Shown here one piece after another: positions 15,449 through 23,736 of a stretch of DNA of 32,408 bases. The stretch's first letter is position 1; every line of letters starts with the position of its first letter. A program made the position numbers and the translations under genes. The stretch is taken from the NCBI GenBank assembly GCA_001794195.1, contig MGJI01000022.1, forward strand, positions 3,564 to 35,971, read 5' to 3'. The notes beneath the pieces were generated by a model. The model was not told the DNA's origin, did no database searches, and saw nothing but the letters and a program-made list of their open reading frames with translations. Source of the DNA: Candidatus Yanofskybacteria bacterium RIFCSPHIGHO2_01_FULL_44_17. Its GTDB lineage: Bacteria > Patescibacteriota > Minisyncoccia > 2-02-FULL-40-12 > IGHO2-01-FULL-4-A.

Positions 15449-15469
15449 CGGGAGCTAAAAATTGGTTAT

Positions 15470-15994
15470 TTAAACCAACCTCAATTCTTTCAGAATCAGA
15501 TACCAAACCGGCTCAAGGCCGGGTTCATTCTGCCATTCAACATCTTCGCAAAGTCTTCTTGTTAATGAGGTCAGATCACCCGCCGGATCAAGTTCATACT
15601 TTCTGGCAAAACTTTCAGTTCTAGCGACAGCCTGCCTCAACCCTTCTGCGGAAGTCCAACTTATTCGTCGGACTTTTTCTTTTTCTTCTTCTCTTATGGA
15701 CGTCTCACCGCTCCATTCCTGGGCCCCATAAACAGACCAGTGATGGTGGTCACCGCCTTCTCTCTTGCATGGGTTGGCAAAATCTTTTTCCAAAACCAAG
15801 CTCTGCTTAACAATGGTCAGTCCGACTTCTTCTGCTATTTCCCGCACCGCACCGTCCTCTGCTCTGTCGCCATCCAGATGTCCAGCCGGGGCCGCCATAC
15901 CATACGGCCAGCTCTTCCTCTCTATCAAAAGCAGGTCGCCAGTGCTATTTCTAATTATCACGCCGACAGAAGTATTATCGCAGATCTTTGCCAT
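15470..15994 (-). CDS. Nudix hydrolase
   Basis: A 174-aa Nudix-fold protein that would cleave a nucleoside diphosphate linked to another group. The start MAKICDNTSV at 15994 has a perfect AAGGAGG 7 nt upstream; the track's longer start overlaps the previous gene. The Nudix box is GHLDGDRAEDGAVREIAEEVGL. The REIAEEVG core is intact, but one residue is missing from the usual GX5E spacing and Asp replaces its Glu, so activity may be altered. It is the last gene in a run behind two deoxyribosyltransferase-like genes and is followed by a terminator. Substrate unknown. Confidence 0.85.
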   Translation of the reverse strand: MAKICDNTSVGVIIRNSTGDLLLIERKSWPYGMAAPAGHLDGDRAEDGAVREIAEEVGLTIVKQSLVLEKDFANPCKREGGDHHHWSVYGAQEWSGETSIREEEKEKVRRISWTSAEGLRQAVARTESFARKYELDPAGDLTSLTRRLCEDVEWQNEPGLEPVWYLILKELRLV

Positions 15995-16005
15995 AAGCCT
16001 CCTTT

Positions 16006-16431
16006 TTATGTAAGTCTTTTCATTAATTCTTCGGGCGTATTTATAATCTCGGTAAATAATATGTCCCTGCAAATCTCACCACCGAAATTTGGAGGTTTTT
16101 CAGGCTCAAAGGCGTAAATTATCATGTTCTTGCCGTGAGCAAAACCAACTTCCAGTGTCGTGTTAACTCCAAGATAGCCCTCTTTGTTATAAACAAAACA
16201 AACATCGGCCTTCCTTATCCTGTCAAAATGCTCATGAACCATGGCCGGAACCCTGATACGGTAACTTTTTGACAGCAATCTGTCCTTCTCTTTTTTTTTG
16301 AGCATTCTGGTCCGCTGTCTTTGAAAATTAGGCTCAAAAACTACCCCGACTCCGAGAGCCTTGAGTTTATCTACAAAAGACCTGATCTCGCCTTTATATC
16401 TTTGGGAGCCGCAGATGACAACACTCTTCAT
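16006..16431 (-). CDS. Nucleoside 2-deoxyribosyltransferase-like protein (paralogue B)
   Basis: A 141-aa Rossmann-like protein starting MKSVVICGSQRYKGEI (ATG at 16431; the track start 20 codons earlier overlaps the preceding gene). Features typical of the deoxyribosyltransferase-like group are an N-terminal strand ending CGS, VVFEP after the second strand, then ADVCFVYNKEGYLGVNTTLEVGFAHGK. The Glu in the last motif corresponds to the family's catalytic Glu. Members cleave or swap N-glycosidic bonds of nucleosides or nucleotides. It shares GY-[ILV]-G-x-[NS] and a following Glu with its neighbour at 16475 and with the fusion at 29795. It lies 11 bp upstream of the Nudix gene. Confidence 0.75.
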   Translation of the reverse strand: MKSVVICGSQRYKGEIRSFVDKLKALGVGVVFEPNFQRQRTRMLKKKEKDRLLSKSYRIRVPAMVHEHFDRIRKADVCFVYNKEGYLGVNTTLEVGFAHGKNMIIYAFEPEKPPNFGGEICRDILFTEIINTPEELMKRLT

Positions 16432-16474
16432 ATTTAACAAGCCCGCTAACCATCCCTCCCGATGATTAAAGAGG

Positions 16475-16933
16475 CTACTTAATTTTTTCAAATAATTCCT
16501 TAGGTGTCTTCACAATATCGTGTATCAGATAGCTTGCCGATGGCTCATCATACAGATCATTTGGATAATTACCCATGAGGAATCTGTGATCAAGGGCGAA
16601 TATGAGCTTGGAATCAATGGCGGCGGCAAAAAGTTCACCATACGTATTGGCTCCTACATAGCCATCCTTATTGAATATAAATACGACATCCGCCTGTTTA
16701 ACTTTACGAAAAAGATGATTATAAACAAGACCGGGAATTGATTTCCTGTAGGCTATGTTTTCTAGCCGCACCTTCTCGCTACTGAGTTCGAAGTCGCGCT
16801 CTTTTTTTTCAAATTCAGGATGTAATATTATAAAACTGCGCATATTCTTTTTGCTGATATTTTGAAAATTTTTTATGAATTTTTCAAGCTCTGGCCTAAA
16901 CTTCTGCGAAGAGCAAAAACAAATCTTTACCAT
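16475..16933 (-). CDS. Nucleoside 2-deoxyribosyltransferase-like protein (paralogue A)
   Basis: A 152-aa paralogue of the next gene. Matching blocks are KICFCSSQKFRPELEKF, IILHPEF, and ADVVFIFNKDGYVGANTYGELFAAA, in the same order and spacing as ADVCFVYNKEGYLGVNTTLEVGFA. The first strand reads CFCSS instead of CGS. The putative catalytic Glu is kept (GEL). The pair probably arose by tandem duplication. It begins 35 bp after the ATPase stop, so it may be carried on the same transcript as the TraG-like genes. Nucleotide specificity cannot be read from sequence. Confidence 0.7.
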   Translation of the reverse strand: MVKICFCSSQKFRPELEKFIKNFQNISKKNMRSFIILHPEFEKKERDFELSSEKVRLENIAYRKSIPGLVYNHLFRKVKQADVVFIFNKDGYVGANTYGELFAAAIDSKLIFALDHRFLMGNYPNDLYDEPSASYLIHDIVKTPKELFEKIK

Positions 16934-16968
16934 GACAGAATGATAACAACCTGCCAGAAAAGAATCAA

Positions 16969-18678
16969 CTATTCTTCTTTTTTACCTAAAGTTTCATCCA
17001 ATATCCTGCGCAACCCCTCAACATCTGCTTCAACTTTAGCTCTGGGTGGCTTGGCTTGCCCTGAACCTGTTGAATGGGACTTAAGCGGACGACCGCGAAA
17101 ATCAACCGGTCCGCGTCCAGCAGCCTCAGAAAAAGACAGCGGCTTACTTGCGTAACTGGTAGACTGAGTGATACCTGATCTTACGGGCGCCGGCGATTCG
17201 TATCTAATAGGAGCTGCCCCTTGATTGCTATTCTGAGTAGGCGGCCTACCGGAGGGCCTGTCAAACCTTGACCCATCCCTACCCGTCGATCTGTCAAAAC
17301 GCTCTTCGAACCCATAGCCTCCGCCTTGATCCTGTCTGGACTGGCCAAAACCACCCCGACGAGGCGAAAAAGAATCATCAGCGCCAGAAGCAGCGACAGT
17401 AAGCTCTCGCCATTTTAAAATCGCGTCTTCTATATCTTTACGAGCCTTGGCATAGGTAGCTCGAGAGAACTCTATAACTTGCTCTCTGGGGCTTATCGGC
17501 GGCGGCGCAATGGTATCCATTGTTGTGGCCGAAAAAGACCTGGAAGAAACACCGTCAATCATTAATTTCAAGTATATTTGTCGTTTACCAAGATTAACGA
17601 TGTCGGTCGCCATAAACTCCGGCGACATTTCCTTTTCAAGCAGTTCCGCATCTTCGGCACCGACACGGAAGGACACAATTGTTCCAACATTACCAAAAAC
17701 TGCATCCCTTACACCCTCTTCCATCTGAGTAACATATTGATGGGCAATGACCAGGCTTAAATTGAATTTTCTAGCCTCTGACAAAATATTAGCGAAAGAA
17801 GCTGTCGCAAAATTTTGAAACTCGTCAACAATAAGAACAAAATCCTTCCTTTCTGCCCTGGGAATATCAACACGAGACATGGCGGCTATTTGAATCTTGG
17901 TAATCAATAAGCCGCCGAGCAGTCTTGAGGCATCTTCTCCGACTCTGCCCTTAGAAATATTAATAAGCAATATCTTTTGTTCGTCCATTGCTTGTCTTAT
18001 GTCAAAACTGGACTTCTTCTGACCGACTATATTCCTAATAACCACGTTAGAAACAAACTGTCCGATCTTATTTTGAATGGCGGCAGTAGCGTCCATGCGA
18101 TACTTAGGATCCCATTTTTCAAATTCTTGCGTCCAAAAAGCCTTACACTCCGGATCTTTGATTTGTCCAACCACCCATTTCCGATACTCCTTCTCCGCCA
18201 TCATGCGGTTAATTCCAAGCAAGGTTGAATCCGGCACCTCTAAAAGGGCCAAGATAGTATAGTTGAGAATATACTCCATTCTGGCCGACCAAAGATCTAT
18301 CCAAAGCTTCTTAAAAACTGCCATGATACCATCGGCCACAAGGTGCCTCTTGTCTGGGTCGACGGACTCTAAAACATTAAACGCTATCGGATATTCCAAG
18401 TCGGCAGGGTTAACGTAAATAACGTCCTTAATTCTTTCCGGCGGAATATAGTCAAGCAGATCCTCCACCGGATCTCCATGCGGATCAACAAAGGCTAACC
18501 CACGACCATCTCGAATATCCTGAATGGCAATGTTTTTAAGAAGCTCTGATTTGCCCATGCCGGTCTTACCGATGATATACATATGGCGCCGACGATCATC
18601 CATCTTGATGCCAAAAGTCACCTTCTTGTTTCGAAAGTTGGTTTCACCAAATAAAACTACTGGGTTTTCTGCAGACAT
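16969..18678 (-). CDS. TraG/VirB4-like (DUF87/HerA-type) DNA-transfer ATPase
   Basis: A 569-aa hexameric-motor type ATPase. Walker A GKTGMGKS is at 37-44, FVDPHGDP follows, and Walker B VDEFQNF is at 284-290; AHQYVTQM and IVSFRVGAEDAELL are typical of TraG/TraC-like proteins. These pump DNA or protein at the membrane. The last 170 residues are low-complexity (Gly, Arg, Ser, Pro) and likely disordered. They include HSTGSGQAKPP, whose opposite strand reads PEPVEW, a known REP-like insertion signature. The ATG lies inside a heptamer repeat and has no ribosome site. It follows the membrane-protein gene at 18746; no relaxase or other secretion genes are in the window. Confidence 0.85.
   Translation of the reverse strand: MSAENPVVLFGETNFRNKKVTFGIKMDDRRRHMYIIGKTGMGKSELLKNIAIQDIRDGRGLAFVDPHGDPVEDLLDYIPPERIKDVIYVNPADLEYPIAFNVLESVDPDKRHLVADGIMAVFKKLWIDLWSARMEYILNYTILALLEVPDSTLLGINRMMAEKEYRKWVVGQIKDPECKAFWTQEFEKWDPKYRMDATAAIQNKIGQFVSNVVIRNIVGQKKSSFDIRQAMDEQKILLINISKGRVGEDASRLLGGLLITKIQIAAMSRVDIPRAERKDFVLIVDEFQNFATASFANILSEARKFNLSLVIAHQYVTQMEEGVRDAVFGNVGTIVSFRVGAEDAELLEKEMSPEFMATDIVNLGKRQIYLKLMIDGVSSRSFSATTMDTIAPPPISPREQVIEFSRATYAKARKDIEDAILKWRELTVAASGADDSFSPRRGGFGQSRQDQGGGYGFEERFDRSTGRDGSRFDRPSGRPPTQNSNQGAAPIRYESPAPVRSGITQSTSYASKPLSFSEAAGRGPVDFRGRPLKSHSTGSGQAKPPRAKVEADVEGLRRILDETLGKKEE
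17050..17090. repeat. REP-like insertion in the ATPase C-terminus
   Basis: The plus strand reads GCCCTGAACCTGTTGAATGG, close to the widespread repeat whose translation contains CPEPVEG (here CPEPVEW). In the gene's own frame it adds STGSGQA inside the disordered tail. Confidence 0.45.
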
Positions 18679-18748
18679 AGGTTTTAGGTTTTAGGTTTTA
18701 GGTTTTAGGACTTTAATCTAACACCTAAAACCCAACACCTATCACCTA
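18678..18748. repeat. Heptamer repeat block between the ATPase and membrane-protein genes
   Basis: Four TAGGTTT units (18678-18705 plus a partial) face ACACCTA, AAACCCA, ACACCTA and TCACCTA (18721-18748) in inverted orientation, so the spacer can form a hairpin. The block runs from the stop codon of the membrane-protein gene to the start codon of the ATPase. Confidence 0.8.
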
Positions 18749-20023
18749 TCTTATTGGTAGTCCAGCCGGCGGTTGGCCTTTCTTCGATTCTACGCGCGGA
18801 AAGGCTGGCGCCTTAACCCCAATTCCCGGCAAGTGAAAAAGGGTCGCCAATTCTTCAACGCCAAGAATAACGAATTGATCTACAAACTTTCGCTGCCTGT
18901 AGTTTCTGTAAAGATACCACTTCCTTAAAAATTCCTGCTTCTTGTAGCCAAATCCCTTGTCGGATGGAAAAAGCCAGGGGAACCATCCCTTGGCTAGGGT
19001 CCAGGTCCTTTTATTGGGTCTGAATGAATTTAAATTATTTAGATAGAACTGCTTGAAGTAGCCGGTTACAGCCGCAACGCGCGACATACGAAAGCGGTCC
19101 TTGCGTGCAAGATAAATAAACCTATAGCCTGACTTGAATCCAAGCTGAGCAATTTTATTCTCAACTTGCTCCAAGACAAATTTCTGACCACCAGTCAGCT
19201 TCATTAAAGAAAACTCCTCCCTCTTTTTTTCTTCAGGAGCTGGTACGCCCCCCGGCAATAACTGATCTATAAAATCAACAGCCTTGCCCAAAGCATCGCG
19301 TTCAATTTTAGGCTCCCTACCGGTCAGCTTATCTACTTCGGCTTGTGCTTCTTTGGCCCAGGCGCCACCCGTTGCCCTGATAACTAGTTGGACCCATATA
19401 TGCTCGCCGGGCTCAAGAGAGCTCATGGTTTCGGCTAGTGGAGCAAGGGGGTCAGTACGTTTGAATTCATCTTTGCCAGATTCCTCTTCGAAGAAAGGAT
19501 AGGTTTTTATTGGATAGGCATCTGGCTTGGAAAATATCAACTCTGTGCCCCAAAGTTCATACTCGTCGTTAGGCAAATATTCCGGTAAAGAATTAACGTA
19601 ATCTTCAGCAACCTTGATCTCGGCATCCGGGTATTGCGCAAAAACTTGTGCCTCTACCAGATCGCGCAAGCGTTCTGGGGTTCGAATATAAAAACCCGTC
19701 TCACCGCCATTGCCCACTATTTCAAATGAGAACCAAGGCTGAACTTGGCCTTCAAAAAATCTCTCTTTCCAAGTTTTTGAAGTGATATACCCAGCGTGTA
19801 GACCGGAAAAGATATTTTCAGCTATTTTAGGGCTTTTTTGAACGTCCGGAGGTGGTTTGATCTCAAGCAAAACCCACTTCAGAGAAAGAAGGTATTGTTG
19901 TTGTTTATACGAGAGCCATGATTCATAGGCACTAAAAAACAGCAAAAACGGGACGAATGTCCACCAGTATTGCTCCAGGTAATAAAAAGCGGTTTTTAGT
20001 GGACTGAGAATGTCGAGAAACAA
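18746..20023 (-). CDS. Membrane protein paired with the TraG-like ATPase
   Basis: A 425-aa protein with an N-terminal membrane region (about residues 15-40, WWTFVPFLLFFSAYESWLSY) and a large soluble remainder with alternating beta and helical stretches. It resembles the conserved large protein often found next to a DUF87 ATPase in Patescibacteria (of the kind annotated DUF8128); that name is from memory. Likely role: membrane platform for the ATPase in a DNA-transfer, uptake or pilus-like machine, inferred from pairing only. A heptamer repeat array begins exactly at its stop codon, and another (GTTGGCA units) lies just upstream of its start. Confidence 0.6.
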   Translation of the reverse strand: MFLDILSPLKTAFYYLEQYWWTFVPFLLFFSAYESWLSYKQQQYLLSLKWVLLEIKPPPDVQKSPKIAENIFSGLHAGYITSKTWKERFFEGQVQPWFSFEIVGNGGETGFYIRTPERLRDLVEAQVFAQYPDAEIKVAEDYVNSLPEYLPNDEYELWGTELIFSKPDAYPIKTYPFFEEESGKDEFKRTDPLAPLAETMSSLEPGEHIWVQLVIRATGGAWAKEAQAEVDKLTGREPKIERDALGKAVDFIDQLLPGGVPAPEEKKREEFSLMKLTGGQKFVLEQVENKIAQLGFKSGYRFIYLARKDRFRMSRVAAVTGYFKQFYLNNLNSFRPNKRTWTLAKGWFPWLFPSDKGFGYKKQEFLRKWYLYRNYRQRKFVDQFVILGVEELATLFHLPGIGVKAPAFPRVESKKGQPPAGLPIR

Positions 20024-20032
20024 CGAGAATCA

Positions 20033-20062
20033 GTTGGTAGTTGGCAGTTGGCAGTGAGCAGT
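20033..20062. repeat. Heptamer repeat, GTTGGCA type
   Basis: Units GTTGGTA, GTTGGCA, GTTGGCA, GTGAGCA, then GT, in the gap between the membrane-protein and sigma4-HARE genes. Confidence 0.75.
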
Positions 20063-20116
20063 CTAATCAGAGAACATAAATCTTGCTCACCCAGTTTTAT
20101 TTTTAATTTTATACTT

Positions 20117-20146
20117 CTACTCACTACTCACTACTCACTACTCACT
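20117..20146. repeat. Heptamer repeat, CTACTCA x4
   Basis: Four exact CTACTCA units plus CT, ending a few bases before the stop of the sigma4-HARE gene. Confidence 0.85.
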
Positions 20147-20148
20147 TA

Positions 20149-21207
20149 TTAGGCTTCACGGAGAACGTATACACCATCTCCCTTTTTTTCAAAGGTTTTG
20201 GGATCCTGCAGATTCAGCAATATAGTATTTTCTTTTACTAAGCGATGCGATAAAACTTGGGCCACTATGTCTTTTTTATGAAGTGGCTTGTTGGATAAGC
20301 GCATCAAATCTATTATAACATCTTTTACTGTCCCCGCCTTATAGCCCCAGTCAACCAAACCATATAAACCACGTCCTACCAAGACAAATCTCTTGTCTTT
20401 TATGAGCTCATTATGAACTGTCTGAACATTGGCTCTCCTGCCATCATTAAAGGACGCTGAATTTATAAGCTGCGCAATCTCTCTGAAATGTTTGGGCTTA
20501 CCATCGCGCTTAAGCACTAAGAAGGCCTTGTCTCTGACTCCGCGCGGCTTAATATCCGGCCAACTAGTCAAACCAACCTGGCCGAAATTATTTTTAGCTA
20601 TGTTTTTAGAAATTGAAAGATAAGAATCAACCACAGCCGAAGTAACGTCCTTAAAAGAGGCTCCGGACTTTTTATAAAATTCTACTAAGGCCGCCTCTGC
20701 TATCGGTGTCTTTTCTTTATTTAAAGAAGCGATGAAAGAAGACATTGAATCTCCGAACGATTCGGCGTGCTGTTTAGAAAGAGACCAAAAAGTATTAAAA
20801 TCATCGTCCTCGGCAAAACGCTGGAACTTGCTATCAAGAGAAAGAAAGAAAACTAAAGCGGCATTCGCCGGACTTTCCTTAGCAATGCCCGAAAACTTAG
20901 CAAAAAGATGCTCTTCTCTGACAGATCCACCGCCCTGTTCCAAGATGTTCTCGGCAAGGTTAACAAAGGGCTTGATCTTGGCTACTGATCCGGAATCAAA
21001 GCCCTCTCTTATTTGTCGCAGAGAAACCTCTTCAATCTGCCTGACTCGCTCGCGCGTAATGCCGTAGCTCTTACCTATTGATTCAAGGGTTTCTTTCTTG
21101 CCGGTCTTCAAACCAAAACGGCGAGAAATAACATCCTTATTTCTAGTATTTAAAACCGAAAGTAACTGTCCGACCACTCCCCTGATTGAATTATTTAAAT
21201 TTGGCAC
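20149..21207 (-). CDS. Sigma-region-4 plus HARE-type winged-helix regulator
   Basis: A 352-aa protein joining two DNA/RNA-polymerase-related modules. Residues about 22-70 match sigma-70 region 4 (VISRRFGLKTGKKETLESIGKSYGITRERVRQIE), the part that reads -35 boxes. Later segments (PKHFREIAQLINSASFND..., VHNELIKDKRFVLVGRGLYGLVDWG, and the C-terminal KKDIVAQVLSHR) look like HARE/RpoE-delta winged helices. No sigma region 2 is present, so it cannot melt promoters by itself. It may be a polymerase-bound regulator. It starts with GTG, with a good promoter (TTGACA-N17-TATATG) about 90 bp upstream. Confidence 0.8.
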   Translation of the reverse strand: MPNLNNSIRGVVGQLLSVLNTRNKDVISRRFGLKTGKKETLESIGKSYGITRERVRQIEEVSLRQIREGFDSGSVAKIKPFVNLAENILEQGGGSVREEHLFAKFSGIAKESPANAALVFFLSLDSKFQRFAEDDDFNTFWSLSKQHAESFGDSMSSFIASLNKEKTPIAEAALVEFYKKSGASFKDVTSAVVDSYLSISKNIAKNNFGQVGLTSWPDIKPRGVRDKAFLVLKRDGKPKHFREIAQLINSASFNDGRRANVQTVHNELIKDKRFVLVGRGLYGLVDWGYKAGTVKDVIIDLMRLSNKPLHKKDIVAQVLSHRLVKENTILLNLQDPKTFEKKGDGVYVLREA

Positions 21208-21296
21208 CAGTAATTGAGATCAAGCGGATATGCCTTAGCAATGGGCCCGTAAGCTAGTGCTAATTGCCACACCCTACTTAATCTAGTCAAATATAC

Positions 21297-21325
21297 CATA
21301 TAGCAATACGACAATCAAGTGTCAA
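21297..21325 (-). promoter_or_regulatory. Promoter for the sigma4-HARE gene
   Basis: Perfect -35 TTGACA (21320-21325), 17-bp spacer, -10 TATATG (21297-21302) on the minus strand. It predicts a leader of about 80 nt before the GTG at 21207. Confidence 0.6.
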
Positions 21326-21332
21326 CCCCATG

Positions 21333-22220
21333 TTAAGATTTCTTCTTTCTGCTTAGCCATACAAGTATGGGTGCGGCCACAAAAAATGATGAGTACGCCC
21401 CGCAAAATATTCCTAGAATTAAAGCTAGCGCGAAGTACTTAATAGACTCTCCACCGAAGAAATAAATTGAAACCAGCGACAACAGGGTGGCGAATGTCGT
21501 ATTAAGAGAGCGCACCAACGTTTGCATAATGCTCTTATGCACAAGTTCACCGAAATTATCTTTATGGCCAAGCCTCAGTACGTTCTCTCTTACTCTGTCA
21601 AAAACAACTACTGAATCAGATAACGAATAGCCCAGTATAGTAAGCGCCGCAGCTACAAAAACCGCGGTTACTTCTATGCCATAGTAATGCCCAAGCCAAG
21701 CAAAAATACCGGTCGGTATAAGAATATCATGAATCAACGCGGCAATCGCTGATAAACTTACCGCCCATGGCGAAAGGACTCTTGATAGTTTCCTGAAAAC
21801 AAAAGCAATATAAAAAGTTACAGCCAAAAGTAAAATAATTATTGAGGTTATACTCTTACGACGTAACTCACTGCCGATTGTCGGCCCGATAGAATCAAAA
21901 CGTTTTTCTATCACCTGGCCAAACTTTTCCGCTACTTGCTGAAGAATAGCTTGGTGTGCAGGCTCACTGATATCGTTGAGCCTGACGATAGCATCCTTGT
22001 CCCCAGCCAAGTTAACGCTCACATTTGTAACCTCGCTAACTGCGCTTACGGCATGCTCTAATTCAGTGGCAGTGGGCCTGGCAGCCTCAAAAACAAGTTC
22101 AATTACTGAGCCTCCCTTAAAATCAATGCCATATTGTAGACCAAAAATAGCAATAAATATTATCGCCAGAACAGTCAGCGCCACTGAAATCCAAAACATA
22201 ATTTTATAAAAATTGCGCAT
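21333..22220 (-). CDS. secF: Protein translocase subunit SecF
   Basis: A 295-aa six-helix RND-type membrane protein that, with SecD, uses the proton gradient to help exported proteins clear the Sec channel. Signature parts are YGIDFKGGSVIEL near the N-terminus and GYSLSDSVVVFDRVREN in the fourth to fifth helix region, followed by SLNTTFATLLSL. The track start is a GTG at 22235 overlapping secD; the ATG at 22220, two nt after the secD stop, gives the usual start MRNFYKIMFW. Confidence 0.95.
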   Translation of the reverse strand: MRNFYKIMFWISVALTVLAIIFIAIFGLQYGIDFKGGSVIELVFEAARPTATELEHAVSAVSEVTNVSVNLAGDKDAIVRLNDISEPAHQAILQQVAEKFGQVIEKRFDSIGPTIGSELRRKSITSIIILLLAVTFYIAFVFRKLSRVLSPWAVSLSAIAALIHDILIPTGIFAWLGHYYGIEVTAVFVAAALTILGYSLSDSVVVFDRVRENVLRLGHKDNFGELVHKSIMQTLVRSLNTTFATLLSLVSIYFFGGESIKYFALALILGIFCGAYSSFFVAAPILVWLSRKKKS

Positions 22221-22222
22221 AT

Positions 22223-23575
22223 TTAGAATAGCCACTTCTTATTTTCAAACTTACGTCCTGTAAATAAATTTAAGAATGTTCTGGCGATAACCGTGGCCGT
22301 GAAAAGACTCATAAGTACTCCGATACCCAGTGTCAACGCAAAACCCTTAACAACTGACGTTGAAAATATATACAAAACCAAGGCGCCTAGAATCGTTGTT
22401 ATATGACTATCCCTGATTGAAAACCAAGCGCGCTCAAATCCCTCATGAACGGCCTGCCGCAAAGGTTTACCAGCCTTCAACTCTTCGCGCAAGCGGGCAA
22501 AAATTAAAACATTAGCATCAACAGCAATGCCTAAGGACAATATGAATCCGGCGATACCGGCCAGCGTAATGGTAACGGGAATTACTTTATAGATAGACAA
22601 AACTACCGCCATATAAATCAAAAGTGCAAAAACCGAAATTGCGCCCGGCAAACGGTAATAAATTATCATAAAAGCCGCCACTAAGAACAGGCCGTAAAGA
22701 CCCGCCTTGAGAGAACTACTCAAAGAGTCTTGGCCCAGAGACGGACCTATGGTCTGCTGTGATACCAAAGTAATCGGCACTGGCAAGGCTCCGGCATTAA
22801 GTCGGTTAGCAAGATCTTTGGCTTCTTTAATACTGAACCCGCCCGATATAACCGCACGTCCATCAGGAATTTCGCTTTGTACCACAGGTGCACTTATCGC
22901 AACACCATCGAGATAAATCGCCACCAGCTTGCCAAGATTGCGCTTGGTTATATCGCCAAAAAGTTTCGCACCCTCATCGTTCAACTCAAGAGAGACCTGG
23001 GGCTGAGAAGTATTCTGGTCAAAAATCAGCTGTGAACGCTTGAGATAACGACCGGTTAGGCCGGTAGACATGAAATATGGATCCTCGATTAACTGCTGAT
23101 CCTTGGCCTGTGCGTCAAGTATTTTTTTTGACTCATCTTCTGGGCGCTGTTCTTTAAATTCTAGGAAAGGAGTTTGGCCAATCAGTTGTATCGCCTGATT
23201 AACGTCGCTTACGCCAGCTAACTCAACGACTAGACGATCCTTACCCTCTATCTGTACCAACGGCTCAGCTACGCCGAAAAGATTAACCCTGCGCTCAATA
23301 ACATCCCTCACTCCTGACATGGCTTCATCAGAACTCTGATCACCGCTACCGGACAGATCAGCCTGGTAGACCAGGTGAGTACCGCCGAGAAGATCCAGGC
23401 CAAGCCTGAACGGTGGAACATTGAAAAAATGAGGAATCCTAAACTTTGAGTTTTGAATTTTGAGTTTTGAATTTACGATATCGGCTCCCCTGTCCCACCC
23501 CTGCGGGTAAACAAAAATCGCCAGGAACAAAGCGACGATTAAAATAATTAAGGGAGTGAATTTGTTGTTACGCAT
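22223..23575 (-). CDS. secD: Protein translocase subunit SecD
   Basis: A 450-aa partner of SecF with one N-terminal helix, a large periplasmic-side P1 domain and five C-terminal helices. Visible: RLGLDLLGGTHLVYQ, VIERRVNLFGVAEP, LNAGALPVPITLVSQQTIGPSLGQDS, and GIAVDANVLIFARLREEL. I use the ATG at 23575 (MRNNKFTPLI); the track start adds 47 residues of unrelated sequence. A TATACT box ends 5 nt before this ATG, suggesting a leaderless start. Heptamer repeats (23446-23473) encode NSKLKIQNSKFRI between the first helix and P1, an insertion not expected in SecD. Confidence 0.95.
   Translation of the reverse strand: MRNNKFTPLIILIVALFLAIFVYPQGWDRGADIVNSKLKIQNSKFRIPHFFNVPPFRLGLDLLGGTHLVYQADLSGSGDQSSDEAMSGVRDVIERRVNLFGVAEPLVQIEGKDRLVVELAGVSDVNQAIQLIGQTPFLEFKEQRPEDESKKILDAQAKDQQLIEDPYFMSTGLTGRYLKRSQLIFDQNTSQPQVSLELNDEGAKLFGDITKRNLGKLVAIYLDGVAISAPVVQSEIPDGRAVISGGFSIKEAKDLANRLNAGALPVPITLVSQQTIGPSLGQDSLSSSLKAGLYGLFLVAAFMIIYYRLPGAISVFALLIYMAVVLSIYKVIPVTITLAGIAGFILSLGIAVDANVLIFARLREELKAGKPLRQAVHEGFERAWFSIRDSHITTILGALVLYIFSTSVVKGFALTLGIGVLMSLFTATVIARTFLNLFTGRKFENKKWLF
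23446..23473. repeat. Heptamer repeat inside secD
   Basis: Units TTGAGTT, TTGAATT, TTGAGTT, TTGAATT, in frame. They encode part of the linker between the first membrane helix and the P1 domain. Confidence 0.8.
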
Positions 23576-23687
23576 TAAAAAGTATAATAAAATAACACAC
23601 CTATAAAAGCAAGGCCATATGTGCCCGCCTAGGACAATATTACCTTTTTGAGAACTTCGCCTCGCCCCAGATTTTACAATTTTGTGA

Positions 23688-23713
23688 TAAAAAAACAGCG
23701 AGGGGTTTCGCTG
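23688..23713 (-). terminator. Terminator after the secreted-protein gene
   Basis: Stem CAGCGA/TCGCTG with a 6-nt loop followed on the minus strand by TTTTTTTATC, 24 bp after the stop at 23737. Confidence 0.85.
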
Positions 23714-23736
23714 CATGAGATCATCGAACTAATTTT

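Noticed and set aside
18678-18748. Possible CRISPR array or telomere-like repeat
   Set aside because: Units are 7 bp with no unique spacers, and the array is far too short; better explained as heptamer tandem repeats.
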